Assembly (NCBI GenBank): GCA_942159475.1
Contig: OW804095.1
Coordinates: forward strand, 146,424,314-146,488,313
Length of the DNA: 64,000 nucleotides
Source of the DNA: Sthenelais limicola
Lineage: Eukaryota > Annelida > Polychaeta > Phyllodocida > Sigalionidae
Direction of reading: 5' to 3'
A program made the translations under genes and the position numbers. This document shows positions 9,242 through 21,012 of this stretch, piece after piece. Position 1 is the first letter of the stretch; every line of letters begins with the position of its first letter. The notes beneath the pieces are model-generated. The model was not told the DNA's origin. It was given only the letters and a program-made list of their open reading frames with translations, and did not search any database.

Positions 9242-11030
9242 ATATGACACCTCCGTACGTCGTCAAAGTACTTGTGCGCGCATGCACGCGAGAGACAGGA
9301 ATACATTCAATTCAATTCAATAATTCTTTTATTGTATTTGATCGTATTACAATGCGGTTATTCAACATTCTAGATAGACAGTTGTCTAAGTAGTTCTTCC
9401 GTCGAGTGTGCCTGAATCTTGATTGAATAGTTCAAAATCACCTCTCTTGGAAAAAAACATTTAGAAAAAGCTCTGTTGGAAGTTTGAAATCAGCGCATGT
9501 AGCCAGTAAAATACCTTTTACAACTTTGTCTACAGCCTCAAGTGTCGCAACTCTGCGAATAATATTGTGCATTTTACAAGATAACAAAATCATTTTTTTA
9601 GTAACAATTATGCACTCACACCTGTGTGTTTGTGGGTCGGAATAATACCATGCAGGGTTGCCAAGAGGGAAGAATTAGAAAACAGGTGATCTCTCGACAT
9701 GTAGTGGTGATTGGCGAGAGGTGTAAGAGCATCGCGGACAGGAGTAGTGTCCGCTAGAGGATTCAAGGCAAGCCCCCCCCCCCCCGCCCGGGGAATGTTC
9801 CAAATCTAGGAGAGAAATGTTGCATTCATTTTCACATCGTATTCCAGAAATCTGATCTCTAATAGGTTGGGGGAAGAGGTTTTCATGTAAAAATTCTCTC
9901 AAATTTAAAGAATATATTAATGTACTATAAGTGAAAAATAAGAATTTTATAGAACTTATAAATGCTGTTTCCACGACTCCTCGTTTCAAATTAACTGATC
10001 AAATACTATACAGTTTATAGTAATTTGTCAGAAGTGAAAATTGATGAAAATTGATCCAAGGTCCTCGGGTGATTCGATTAGTGTTATATCAGTATTCGAG
10101 ATATTATATTGAATATTATAAAAACTATTGTAGAAAAAGGGAATGAATCTGACAAAGAAGGATTCTGGGATACATACTGTTTTATTAGGCTTTGATCTTA
10201 CATACATGTATATTGGAGATTGATTCTGTTGTAGTGATCGCTGATTGGTTGATCTACCATGTGGGGATTTCCCATGCTACCTGACCCACATACACATACT
10301 AGATTGTGATAAATTAATAGAGTAAAAAACAGGCAGAGTTCTTGAAAAGGTTGTTCTATATGATATGTGTATTCGTCAAGGAATGAATAACTAGGCCACA
10401 TGTAGAGAGGAGGCCCCTGTTTTTTATGTCCACAGTAATCAATAGAGTCAATTATCTAGAACTTGTTTGTGATGTGTTATGTATAACATAAAGGTTAATA
10501 GCAAAGTAGCAGGAATAACTGAGAATAGTATCGATATATGATGTAATGTTGTATCCTAAGTTGTATCAATCACTGTCTTATGTTTAGGGCCATATATTAT
10601 ACCATTGCATAGGATCATTATTCTGGGTTATCTGTAGCCTAGATCGCTGACATAATAAATGATCTAGATCTGGGATAATTAAGCCTTGCTCAAATATATA
10701 TTACTCGTTATTACTGGGCTTTATCAATGTTTTATATTACTTATTTCCAATTGGATTAATTTGTTAATGACATTATTAATTAAATTGGCTTTCCAAAAAT
10801 GTCCATTACACCCACTAACTCTAAATACTGCAGTTTTTATAAGACTTCAAAGGAAAGTATTGTTTTCAGTGAAATGTACATTATAAAAATAACCTTGGTC
10901 TACTATTCCTTGTAATAACATGTTTAATACAGCAAGGGAGTCCCAGCTCTTGGTCAAACAAAACACTAATATACATTCTTGCAGTGGGTGAAGGTTGAAG
11001 TTTTTATGACATTTATCTAAAAAAGTCAAA
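9242..11030. other. Non-coding interval with repeat remnants
   Basis: At 9302-9340 the sequence TTCAATTCAATTCAATAATTC followed by TTTTATTG looks like a LINE 3' tail in minus orientation. A C-homopolymer lies at 9776-9788. No supported gene is seen. Confidence 0.35.
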
Positions 11031-11209
11031 TACCGTAGTGGCCCGTGAATCTCGAATGCAGACCAGGGGTGTGGGGGTCATGAAAAAATAAAATCCTCTA
11101 AAATTTAATTCTCGATTAAGCCTATCTCAATTGCAAGCCAGGGCTAGAGGGTGGGGGGGGGGGGGCGAAACAAATACAAGCCCAGGCTTATGAATGAGCC
11201 ACTACGGTA
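11031..11209. mobile_element. Short inverted-repeat element, TIR TACCGTAGTGGC
   Basis: It begins TACCGTAGTGGCCCGTGAAT and ends with the near-complement ATGAATGAGCCACTACGGTA. About 179 bp long with an internal G-run. No coding capacity. Confidence 0.7.
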
Positions 11210-11944
11210 GCCAATTTTTATTACCCACCTCCACCCCCCAAAACAACACTTTTACTCTGCTAATTAACAGGAGAGGAAATAGACCATTATATTTGTCCAT
11301 ATAATCCTGTAATATATCTTAAACAACTATTTCATCCTTGTTGTCATAATATTTTCTTTAGGTCACTTCAAGGGAACAGGCATTAAGTAAGGTTTGGTTG
11401 CCATACCGTATGGTCCAATTCACTTAAACAAAACTTTCAGAATATAATTATGCGTTCCCCGGAATTCTTTTATAGAGGAAAACGCATCCCCAACAGTTTT
11501 AAAGCCTATGTTGTCTATGAATATAATAATACAATGACATTGTAGTTTCTTTATGAAAGATTTCTTATACTAAAGTTTCAAAAACGCGAATTTAGACCAA
11601 TAAATACACTGTAGAAAGCAGACCGGCATCGTACAACATTATGGGATTTGCTTTCAGGTTTATAAAACAGTTTTTAAAATCGTTATTGGATCATCATTGG
11701 CCAAGTTATAGACTATTGAGGTACTCCGTCATGGCGAGTATTATCAGTATAGTATGGGTACTGTGGTTGGGTTTTTCATGGAAAGCTTTCTGCTGGGCGG
11801 CTTTTGTCAAGGTGGCCTTTTGACTGCCACCATTTTTTAGGATAACAAAGTTCATGTATAACTCATTCAACAATAAAAATAGATTTGGCGTCTTTAAGTA
11901 TGGTCTTTTTGTAGGAGTGAGTTTTCTGGCTGGTAATTTACTAA
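11210..11944. other. Presumed gene 2 intron 3, non-coding
   Basis: Downstream of the gene 2 EGF exon. No sequence like the gene 3 transmembrane exon is visible here or down to 8540. A short plus frame at 11641-11823 is unrecognised. Confidence 0.4.
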
Positions 11945-12000
11945 ATAGATATATAGATAGACTGATAGACAAGTAGATAGATGGATAAATAGGTTGACAG
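11945..12000. repeat. GATA-type microsatellite beside EGF exon donor (gene 2)
   Basis: Imperfect TAGATA/TAGATG units at the position equivalent to the tracts in genes 1 and 3. Confidence 0.65.
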
Positions 12001-12014
12001 AGTTGATGCCTTAC

Positions 12015-12329
12015 TGTACAAGACAGGACAGTAATCTTCACAGAACCCATTATAAGGGCAGCTGTAGTCTGTGGGGCATGTACAGTTGTATCTACCATGG
12101 CCTATAGTTGTACAATTACCACCATTGGCACACGCTTTAGGAATACAATCCAGCTCTTGAACTGTACAATGAGGTCCACTGCTGCTGGACTCAAAATAAC
12201 ATGCTTGAACTTCGTTTTTTCCAAATGGGTAACTATTATCATAGAATGTGCCACAAAATGTGTAACCATTTTGAGTTGATATGACACATGTATCTCCTTG
12301 GCATGTTGTTTGGGGGCAGTTAGCTATGC
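12015..12329 (-). CDS. Gene 2 exon 3: Cys-rich module plus EGF-like domain
   Basis: This is a 315-nt exon paralogous to 1093-1392 and 30184-30480, with acceptor ACTTTGACAG at the same place. Compared with the others it has 15 extra nucleotides just before the donor. They read on from EDYC as PVLY plus a split codon, and the donor GTAAGG is still present, so phase 1 is kept. The EGF-like part carries all the cysteines seen in the paralogs (CIPKACANGGNC, NCTCPTDYSC). No later coding exon is found for this gene except the broken remnant at 8501-8540, so the membrane anchor may be lost. Confidence 0.8.
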
Positions 12330-12611
12330 CTGTCAAAGTAAAAAAATGCATAATCATGAAATATAACAGCAGAAAAATATATTGTTTCAGTTGCTTGTAG
12401 GGTCTTCTTATCCAGACCTTTCACAGCCTTAGAATATTGTTAAAAGGTTTTGGCATTATCATATGCTGACACATTTTCCAATGATATTAACAGGGTTTTC
12501 ACAACATACACTAAGCTAGGACAGGAATGATATAATTATATGGAGATGTTTTAATAATTACTATAGATACATGTTGAAATGTTTATTCAATACATTTTGG
12601 CATTTACTTAC

Positions 12612-12698
12612 CACATTTCTTAAATCCGAAGATCTGGTCATAATAGCAGTTTGGTTTGGAGGTGTTTCCACATTTCTTTGATATCAAATTTCTGTCAA
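12612..12698 (-). CDS. Gene 2 exon 2: 29-codon Cys exon
   Basis: 87 nt between acceptor ATCTTTGCAG and donor GTAAGTAAA, in phase with both neighbours. It encodes DRNLISKKCG, then NCYYDQIFGFKKCG, and differs from gene 1 by a few residues only. Confidence 0.82.
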
Positions 12699-13130
12699 CT
12701 GCAAAGATAGTTGCAGAATGGATTAATTTATGCATAAAGTGTATGTAAAATAATTTCATTTTTAAACTAATAAGATGTATAACTACTGAGAAGCAGTACA
12801 ACTTTAGTGATAACATCTTAAATATATGGTACACTGGTATTTAAAGGCACTATTCACATAGTCAATCACAATAAACAAGAGAAACAACTTCTTCATTTCT
12901 TCATACACTATTGTGAAAAGTATTATTAGAACATTGTGTGTACAGTATATATCTATATTACATAATATTATTATAATCCTTTGAAGAACTCCTGGTGATA
13001 CTCCTTGTCAAGGTTCATATAAGAACCTTAAAGTTTCTTCTTCTAGGCTAAGAAGATATATAAATTATAAAAATGTTTTAAAAGACCTTTTCATTTATCT
13101 GTAGGAACATGCAGATAGAACACAACTTAC

Positions 13131-14007
13131 ATTTCAGGTTGATTGTCCTGTTGGTGATAGCTCTGCTAAACTGTGATATCTCACCAATAATGTGATCTCT
13201 ATCGACAAGATTTAGAGCCTGTGCTTCATGGTCATTTGTGGTCAGGACTCCAAGTATCACAACACCTTTAGTCTTCAAAACGTCTTTGATGGACTCAGGA
13301 TTATCCTCACCCCTGTTTATGTCCACATCTCCATTTGTTATGACCCATAGATACCTCTTAGTATTGGGACTCTTTGCACCTTTGAAGACTTCCAAGGCCT
13401 TTTTGTAGGCTGTTGAAAAGCTAGGATTCTCCCATTCACCTGCTGTGTCATTGAGAAGAACTTTATCCCAATATTTCTCACCATGCCAGAGTTGACACTT
13501 ATATATGTCATTTTTAAGTCCATCAAAATGAACAGTAGCATGCTTAGCGAATGTTATAATGGCAAGTCTGACCTTAGAAGGCCGAATGTCTGCATGATAT
13601 CTCAAGGTATGATTTACCACTTTTCTTGTATAAAAGTTAAAATAAGCTCGTCCCACAGACTTTGAGCGATCAAGCAAAATCACCAGATCAATCTGATGCT
13701 TATTGAGATGTGTGATGAATGTTTTTCTCCTTTCAACTGCCTCCGCTGTAAGAACAAGACCACGACTGTTGGCCTCTCTTTTGTTCCGCAAAACCACTAG
13801 ATCCATTTTACTTTCACCAAGATCAGTGACAAATGTATTTCTCTTGGCAACTGCTGCCTTATATAGACTAACATCTTGACTATTGGCCTCTCTTTTGTTC
13901 CGACCATATAGTGAATGTGAAAGTGTGGAATTGACATCAGTGATTTGAAACAAGATGGAAATTAATGCAAAAAGCCCTGGAATAGTCATTTGACTTTTTA
14001 TTGCCAT
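13131..14007 (-). CDS. Gene 2 exon 1: signal peptide, duplicated linker, vWA domain
   Basis: This exon has 292 codons plus one base, ending at donor GTAAGT. After the signal peptide (hydrophobic residues 7-27), a 38-residue segment occurs twice, at 36-73 and 74-111, each starting RNKREANS. There are therefore two furin-like sites. The first copy resembles gene 1 (AKRNTFVTDLG, MDLVVL) and the second resembles gene 3 (LVLTAEAVERRKTFITHL), which suggests unequal recombination between paralogs. The vWA MIDAS motif is DRSKS at 113-117, the MIDAS Thr is present at 199, and the expected Asp is Asn225. Met7 (13989) is the likelier start for the same TATA-spacing reason as gene 1. The frame runs past the donor to 13078 in intron. 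Confidence 0.85.
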
Positions 14008-14025
14008 GACGTTTTGTAGCTACTA

Positions 14026-14032
14026 TTTTATA
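14026..14032 (-). promoter_or_regulatory. TATA box of gene 2
   Basis: GTATAAAATAG lies 25 bp upstream of the first ATG, exactly as in gene 1. Confidence 0.5.
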
Positions 14033-14231
14033 CTATTGTAGGTTCACTCACATAAGTATTCATAGTGAAAGAGATAGTGGGGTGGACAAATTTACTTCTA
14101 TTGCACCTGGATAATTCTTCACCTCCACTTTTCCAGTTGTCCATTCCAAACATGCACTTCCCTTTCTCTGAACACATATACATCCCCTATGTAAAGTAAA
14201 AAATAAGGTACAATAAGAACTCTATACTCTT

Positions 14232-15203
14232 AACTCTGATGTTACTTCTGCTCAGACTGGAATTGACATGAGACACTGTGCAACCATAATATCTATTGTG
14301 TTATGTGACTGTGAATTCATCAATCTATTCCTGAATTTTAATTATATTATTAAGGGGAATCTACAGTGCCTACCCCTATATACTATGTTATATGCCCAGT
14401 AAATTGTCTATATAGTTAGAAGTATAATTTGCACCCAAGCGTACTTTGTATTCAATAGTACACATTCTAATTAAACCATTGACCAATCAGCCAACAAAAT
14501 TTACTGAACAATTGTAATTGTTCATACTTACATGTACGCACCACCCGCTAGATAACCAATGCAGAAGGAAGACACGCAATGAATGAGATGCAGCTGGTCT
14601 TACTTCTTCCTAATGTGGATTCTGTCGTAAGATGCAGTCTATTTGCCCTGTTGATGGAGCCGCAATAGAGACCAATCCACTATGATGTATACAGCTATAT
14701 AGGTCAATTTAAACAAAAATGTACAAATGGGATTTTCCAAAGTCATGATCTCTTCAATCATTAGTTTTTCTCCCTGTCACTCCCATTGTATAGAGCTCGA
14801 TGGGACCTAAAGGGCAATATAGGTTTTGCCTATGTATAAGCAGTAAAATCAATACAAGAATACTTGACAAAAGTCAAAGTTTTCTTTAGGGCATTATCCC
14901 CAGTTTAAAAAATATGACTGATTCTCATGAAAATTCAACCAATGAAGAGAGGATATTTTGAAGTACTATTCCTAAAAGTATCACATCTGCATTATGGATG
15001 TTTCTATTTTTTCCAACTGTGTTGATTTTTGCCAATTTGGGCAGTATTTTCCCCAACGATATCTAGACCCCCTTGTAATTTTTGCAAACATATCGTATGA
15101 TATATGAGGAATTTGAAGATAGAATAAAGACACAACAACGTTATGAAGTTGAAAAGTTAGTTTTGTTGATTTTCATTACGGAAATTACTTTTTGATTTAT
15201 TTT
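14232..15203. repeat. Segmental duplicate, gene 2 unit
   Basis: Colinear with 6020-7074 and directly continuous with the gene 2 5' flank, so it marks the upstream side of the tandem duplication unit. Confidence 0.75.
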
Positions 15204-17940
15204 GATTGATTTATGTAAAAGCAATTATAATCTTAATCACAATGTTCCTGCTGATGGACTGATATTGACATTACCATGTTGAGAAGGTTATCATATTTTG
15301 GCCAAATACTATTATTTATTCCACAATTATATTATATACTAGCAAAGTACCCGTCCTCTAGACGGTCATCCTCTTACTCTGTCTCCCCTCCTCCTCTCTC
15401 CGTGCCCCTCCTCCTTTTCTCCTCCATATAGTAATCATTTTAGTTAATATACACATAACACAATGATACTAAGAGCAATACAGATATATATTAAAAACGA
15501 CCACCAACGCATCTTTCATATCAGTGTAAATTATGCAATTCACGTTGTGTAAAGGAGGTGATTAGAGATAAAGTATGTTGAAGAGATACATACAAATCAT
15601 GTAAGTATTATTGGGATTAAAATATGTTCTTGTTACACCAGGTCGAATTTTCATGATGCTTGCCTACCTAGTACAGACCTTCAGGTATTGACCAATAGGA
15701 AGCCTCTAAAAAATATGCCTAAATTCATGTGCGGTACCTCTGCGAGGCTATACGGTGGTCAGATTTCACTTTCTTCCATGGTGTACAACCCCGGATCGTG
15801 ATATAAACCTTTATTCTCAACACTGATTCATGCTATAACAACATTATGATTATGTCATCTTGCAGCCGACCATCAACCAATACACATTAACACGAAATTC
15901 TGTGTCCCCGGATAAAAGCAATGGCAACATTGGTAACATTTTTGTCCAATCGGAAGCTTGGATCATTCCCATGCATATGGCCACGTACTGCCTTAAGGCA
16001 CTCCATGTGGTAAGCTGCGTAATGCCAACAGGCTCCCACATGCATCATATAGCATAAAGCATCATAATAACAATGTTATTTTGTGGTAGCAACGTTTTTG
16101 GCCCGTCCTTAATAAGTGACATAACGTTATTAATAGGTTTGTCAGTGAATCTGAAGTCCTGTTGCAATGTACATTTCACAAAAGAGCATTGTGATATGAC
16201 ATTGTTTTTCCCATGCCTGGTCGTCAAGGATAATGTGACTTTGGTGGTACGGTACGGAATGAGTTAAAAGGGCAGACAGTATCTGTTTGATATATGGTAT
16301 GGTCTATGATTCTTATATTTCAATGTAGGGTTACAACCGAGAATAAAGTGTATCACATAATGTTTAGCTAAATAAAAATCTTTAAATACAATTATTATAC
16401 ATATTGTTACGGTTTTCCTTTTCATATTGTCCATGTTCATGTAATCGTTGGGCCTGGTCTTCCAGAGCCTGGTCCCAGAGATGATCTAATGATGATGTCG
16501 AATACGCCATATTTAATAAAGATGCTGGATTACTCTAATTCTTGTCTGCTATATCATTACTGGTACTTATATTCGCCAAAGATATCTGCGCTTTGCGAGG
16601 GAGGAAGTCAAGGAGTTGTTTGCAGTTCAAGTCTCAGGTTTATTGTGTGAATCGTCAACAAACAGGGGTTTATATAGTACAAGTGGATCGTCTATCGTTA
16701 ATCGCCTTTCACCATTCGTTATTCGTCTTTCGTCATCATGACATTACTTTTAATAAAAATATTACTAGACGATTCGTCAAACTGAGCGAATCGCCAGGCG
16801 ATTTACCTTTTATAGAGAAATACATAACACTAACGATACAATAGCATACCCCTATAGTCTGTTCTATAACAATATATTCAATATCGAGGTGCTGACGGCT
16901 GCTCCTGGTCCTGGGTAAGACCTTAAAGGGCCTTTCTGTCTCTTTTCTCTGTCTCTCTCTCCCTTCTTCTCTATCTCTATTTCCTGGGTATGATCATAAA
17001 CTGCCTCCCTCTCAGCTCTCCCGCCCTTGATATAACACTTCAAAGTGTTGATAAGGGCGTAAAGCAACTCTCACTCCGACGGCTGCTCGTTGCTTGTAAC
17101 GCGGTAATGGACTAGTACATATGTGATGTGACGTTTCACCTGTTTCTATAGTGCTGCTCCCTAAGTTAGACTTTGCTTTATTACCCTTTTCTTTTCTTAA
17201 ATCTTTGAAAATTAACATGTTTTCTTTGTTCTTAAGAAATAAGATTGATACTAGGAGCCTACATTTTGTCTAAGTTTCAAGTGATCGTGATTTGTGTATC
17301 ATTGAATTCGAATTTAGAACCTTAAAAGGGAATATTTTCCTCCAAATGGTCATATTTTGACTGTACCCTAGGACTTCCTTGGTATTTTTCTTCAAGAATA
17401 AAAGATGTGGTACCTGCGTATGTATATCAATCTTTAATTAAAAGAAGAGAATTAATCAAAATTTTAAATTAGATTGACTCCACATATTGTATTTTTTAGG
17501 TAAGGAATCAAAGAAAACAAATTATTTCCACAATTAGGCTAGATAAAAAATACAGTTCTTGTCATTTATAGCATTTGACCATACATATTGAAATCATTCA
17601 AGAGCTTTATTGCATTGTCATGTTCGTATAAATTTGGTCTAATTTTACCGTTAAATATGTACTCCAGTTTATACAAATGTGAAATATTTTGCGATTCAGA
17701 AAATACAGTTTGTCATATAATATATATATATATATTGTATTTTTATTCTGATTCCATCAATAAACAGTTACATCAGTCAGAATCTGGTTCGCAGCCTCTA
17801 CCTATGTAGGTCTTCCTGGGACGGCCAGCTAGTTCATTATAGGATTTAATTTACCTTTACACGAACATTATTGATGCGCACTTATTACATATCAGGATCA
17901 TTATCAATACAATATATCAAAGTGAAAGTTAATAATTGAA
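15204..17940. other. Non-coding interval between gene 2 flank and repeat-rich region
   Basis: No supported gene. It contains a TACTAGCAAAGTACCC repeat copy at 15338-15425. A piece at about 17045-17110 (GGACTAGTACAT, CGACGGCTG) is related to the repeat at 20700-20760. There are several short frames without recognisable products, a TA run at 17719-17735 and a C-run at 17944-17956. Confidence 0.35.
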
Positions 17941-18489
17941 ATTCCCCCCCCCCCCCCACCCAATACAGCAAAGGCTTGTGCCCTTAAGCTAGTGAGCCGG
18001 TGAAAAATGAGTCGAAAAAGGTTTGAGTGAAAAATATGAGCCTCTATATATAAATGCGATTTTAAAAAGTGTCATGTTAACCATTACAATCACAGATTTT
18101 GCCTAAATGTCAATTTTTCATTGAAAATTGGTCGAATAGGGACATTTCAGCTTTCAATTCTTCACTCTGCCATTTCTACCATTATGATAGTACAAAGTTG
18201 ACATATATGCCAAAGGTTGGCAAATTTAATTGTGTATGTTCAACAAGGCCCCCAATGCTGCAGTAGGGACTACCATTCATTCACCTGAGAGAAATTGCCG
18301 TGGAAACAGTTGAAAGTCACGATTTACATGACATTTCAGATGTGGTTACCATGGAAACAGCCTTCAATATAAAAAAGAAAGCTTGTAATTGTGCATGTGA
18401 CAGTTTCAAATACAGATAACTCTGAATCTTTTTTTTAATTTGACATATCATGTATTATCATAAAAACTCATAAAGTTATCATGAATCAT

Positions 18490-18626
18490 ATGAAACTAGC
18501 TGCCCCCGTTTATCACTGGGTAGACATCCCCTGTTCCCTCCCCACCCCTTCCTCCATCTCCTCCCTCCCTCTTCTCAATCTTTCCCCCATTCAATCCCAC
18601 CCGTCACCCCATGATTATTTGTAGCC
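18490..18626. other. Pyrimidine-rich tract
   Basis: It begins ACTAGCTGCCCCCGTTTATC and continues with runs of C/T. It may be a relative of the TACTAGCAAA repeats. Confidence 0.3.
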
Positions 18627-18983
18627 TTTATTCCATGATTTGGCCGTGAGCGGACAGTATAATCGATATACTTGCCGCTCACAAGGTGGACAATATAAAC
18701 TCTGTGTATTGTATAGTGACGTCACAACCGTTCGAGACTTGGGGGACAACACAGTTTGATGTAATTAATGCAAATAAAGTTGTTTTAAGTTTAAAGTTGT
18801 TTTAAGGTAAGAATCATGGAGTAAAAGCAAGAATAGCAAAGTATCGCGTCTTTGGGGGCCTATATTCTCCTCGTATGGCCGAAAAACAACTCGGCCTACA
18901 GCCTCGTTGTTTCCGGCCATAGCCTACTCGGAGAATATAGCCCCCCTCATACGCGATACTATGCTGTTCTTGCTATAATACAT
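18627..18983 (+). mobile_element. Nested-palindrome element, copy 1
   Basis: It begins CTTTATTCCATGATTTGGCCG. An internal AATCATGGAGTAAAAG is the near-complement of the start. The right half is a large hairpin (GCAAGAATAGCAAAGTATCGCG paired with CGCGATACTATGCTGTTCTTGC, each arm extending through GAATATAG and CGGCC). The second copy is at 24656-24990. No coding capacity. Confidence 0.8.
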
Positions 18984-19319
18984 AGGGTCAGAAATTTGAA
19001 TAAATAGGCCTAATGCTCAATGTGCAGAAAAGCAGTGGACCCACTGAAAACCCTTGTAGTTGTACCATGAGGCATGTTGCTAGGCAGTGTTCCCACGTCG
19101 ACGACATTGCGTCGCCAAATAAACGGGCGCATTTAAGTTGCGTCGCCAAAGTACCAACGTTGCGTCGCCAAATAATACAACGTAAGTCAGTCGAAGCAGA
19201 GGGAGCGGGCGGATTATGGTAATTTAAACATAATTATTCGCTTCTACCTCTTTTGAAAAAACTATTCGAGCAAAACGAAGGCCGTGGTAACCTCACTTGA
19301 AGCCAAAGTAAGCTGTGTG

Positions 19320-19410
19320 GAAATAAAGTGCGTAGATAAAGAACTCAATCTCCGATTTCGTTCTTTATTTACACGCGGTGCGGAAAACGAGTCCAATAAG
19401 TGCTAAATAC
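19320..19410 (+). repeat. Palindrome unit with AATAAAGAAC arms, copy 1
   Basis: TAGATAAAGAACTC, a short spacer and GTTCTTTATTTACACG form a hairpin ending GAGTCCAATAAGTGC. The unit recurs at 20425-20560 (inverted) and 21800-21932. Confidence 0.65.
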
Positions 19411-20087
19411 AGCTATAGTGGGCGGAGTTGGGTATGCAATTTAAGCTGGAAGACAGGTCACTGACCCCCCGGAAGGCTTGTAAGGCCTTTATGGCTGCCA
19501 TTGAAAATCAGCACCTGATACGATGGGTATGCGTATAGTTCAGGCCAAGTATGTTCATTCATGAAAGTCAGAATAGCAGCTCCGCACAGCAACACCTACT
19601 TTGCTGCAGCAAGGGCAAGAGCGAAATGTTGGTTCCTGGTGCAAGCAGATCAGCACATGCCAGCACAGGAAGAAACGGGCCCTGAATGGAGAGCTGACAT
19701 ATTTTTTGACAAAATTATGATCGGCGATGTATAAATGGTCAGCGATTTATTATAAATAGAACACATTGTTATCATTTGGCTGCTTGTCGTCAACCAATAA
19801 ACATTAACAAGCTTCCAGTATTTATTCAGCCACTTCGGCCTGACCTCACCTAGCTTTAGAATATCCCACTCAGTTTAATCTCTCACATGCATGGTCATAT
19901 GTTCGTTTCATGGAGCCTTCAGGCTGCCGTTTATTGAGCGACATACATACAGTGAAAACAAAGAAGGAAGAAATATAAGATTATGAAATAGTAGGTCAGG
20001 ATTTCATCAAAGTTACAGAAAGGACTCAAACAAAGTGGCACCGGAATTGTTAGCACCCATTCCTGAACATATATTGTCATTTCGGTG
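19411..20087. other. Non-coding interval
   Basis: No supported gene. It contains dispersed repeat fragments, including TTCGGCCTGACCTCACC near 19835. Confidence 0.3.
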
Positions 20088-20422
20088 TTTATAAAACATG
20101 AACAAATGCCCATTTGGGTCATTTGTAAAGTATGAAATTGTATAATTTGCATCACTTACTAGACAACACCAAAGAAGAGTAAAAAACTATTGCAATATTT
20201 GTTTACAAAATGCTGTTGCTGGTTTTTTGTATTCATCAGTCAAAGTGTTCCATTCCTAGAATGCTATTCCCTGCATGAACTGCCAGCAGATCAGTCCGGA
20301 ATTATTAAAGATTAGTATAAATATTATTAATATTATAACAGTAATGTGTCTAATTTAGCAGAATTAACAGAATGTGTAGAGCTGCCGGTTTGCACATTTC
20401 ATCACCATTTATATATAATACT
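20088..20422. mobile_element. Repeat X, copy 2 (empty site for GGGTCAG element)
   Basis: Matches 7845-8045 and 8286-8360. At 20318-20335 it reads GATTAGTATAAATATT, continuous where copy 1 contains a GGGTCAG element. Its 3' part is itself a degraded piece of a GGGTCAG relative (TAATTTAGCAGAATT). Confidence 0.6.
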
Positions 20423-20424
20423 TA

Positions 20425-20788
20425 GCACTTATTGGACGAGTTGACACACGGCGCGTAAGTAAAGAACAAGATCGTAGATCGAGTTCTTTACTTACGCGTC
20501 TGTGCAGAAAACAAGTCCTGTAAGTTGATTATTATACATGCGTAATTTTGCATGTAAAACGTGGTTAATTAAAAAGATAATATAATTTACCGTATCTGGT
20601 TTTCGTATGAGGGGAATATAACTAGATACAAGTGAAACCATTGAGGAAGAAAGCACTTGCTCCGGCAAACTTGTGCCACCAAAGTTGCGTCGCCATGACA
20701 ATGCACCGGTAATGTACTAGTCCATTACTGCATTACAAGTAATGGACGGCCGTCAGGGCCTCGGTAGTGAATGCGTGTATAATAATGA
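20425..20788 (-). mobile_element. Gag-associated repeat unit, short inverted copy
   Basis: In minus orientation it runs from CATTATTATACACGCATTCA near 20788 to CTCGTCCAATAAGTGC at 20425, including a palindrome with GTTCTTTACTTACGCG arms. It is colinear with 21013-21932 except that about 570 bp carrying the gag-like frame are missing. This looks like an internally deleted derivative. Confidence 0.55.
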
Positions 20789-21012
20789 CCAATATAGTGC
20801 ATGTAAGTTTACAATGGCCAGTTGCATGTATTGAAATAGCATTGCGGACGAAAAGTTTTCCCTGTTTCTCTTCAAGGTGTATTGTAACTTCTGACCACTG
20901 AATAGCCATATATAGCATCAAATTATTCGGTATATAGTGACCAGAAACTTTGAGACTTACATGCCCTATTGTGTAGGAATCAAGTGTCAGGAAGGCCTCG
21001 ATTCTGTGCTCT

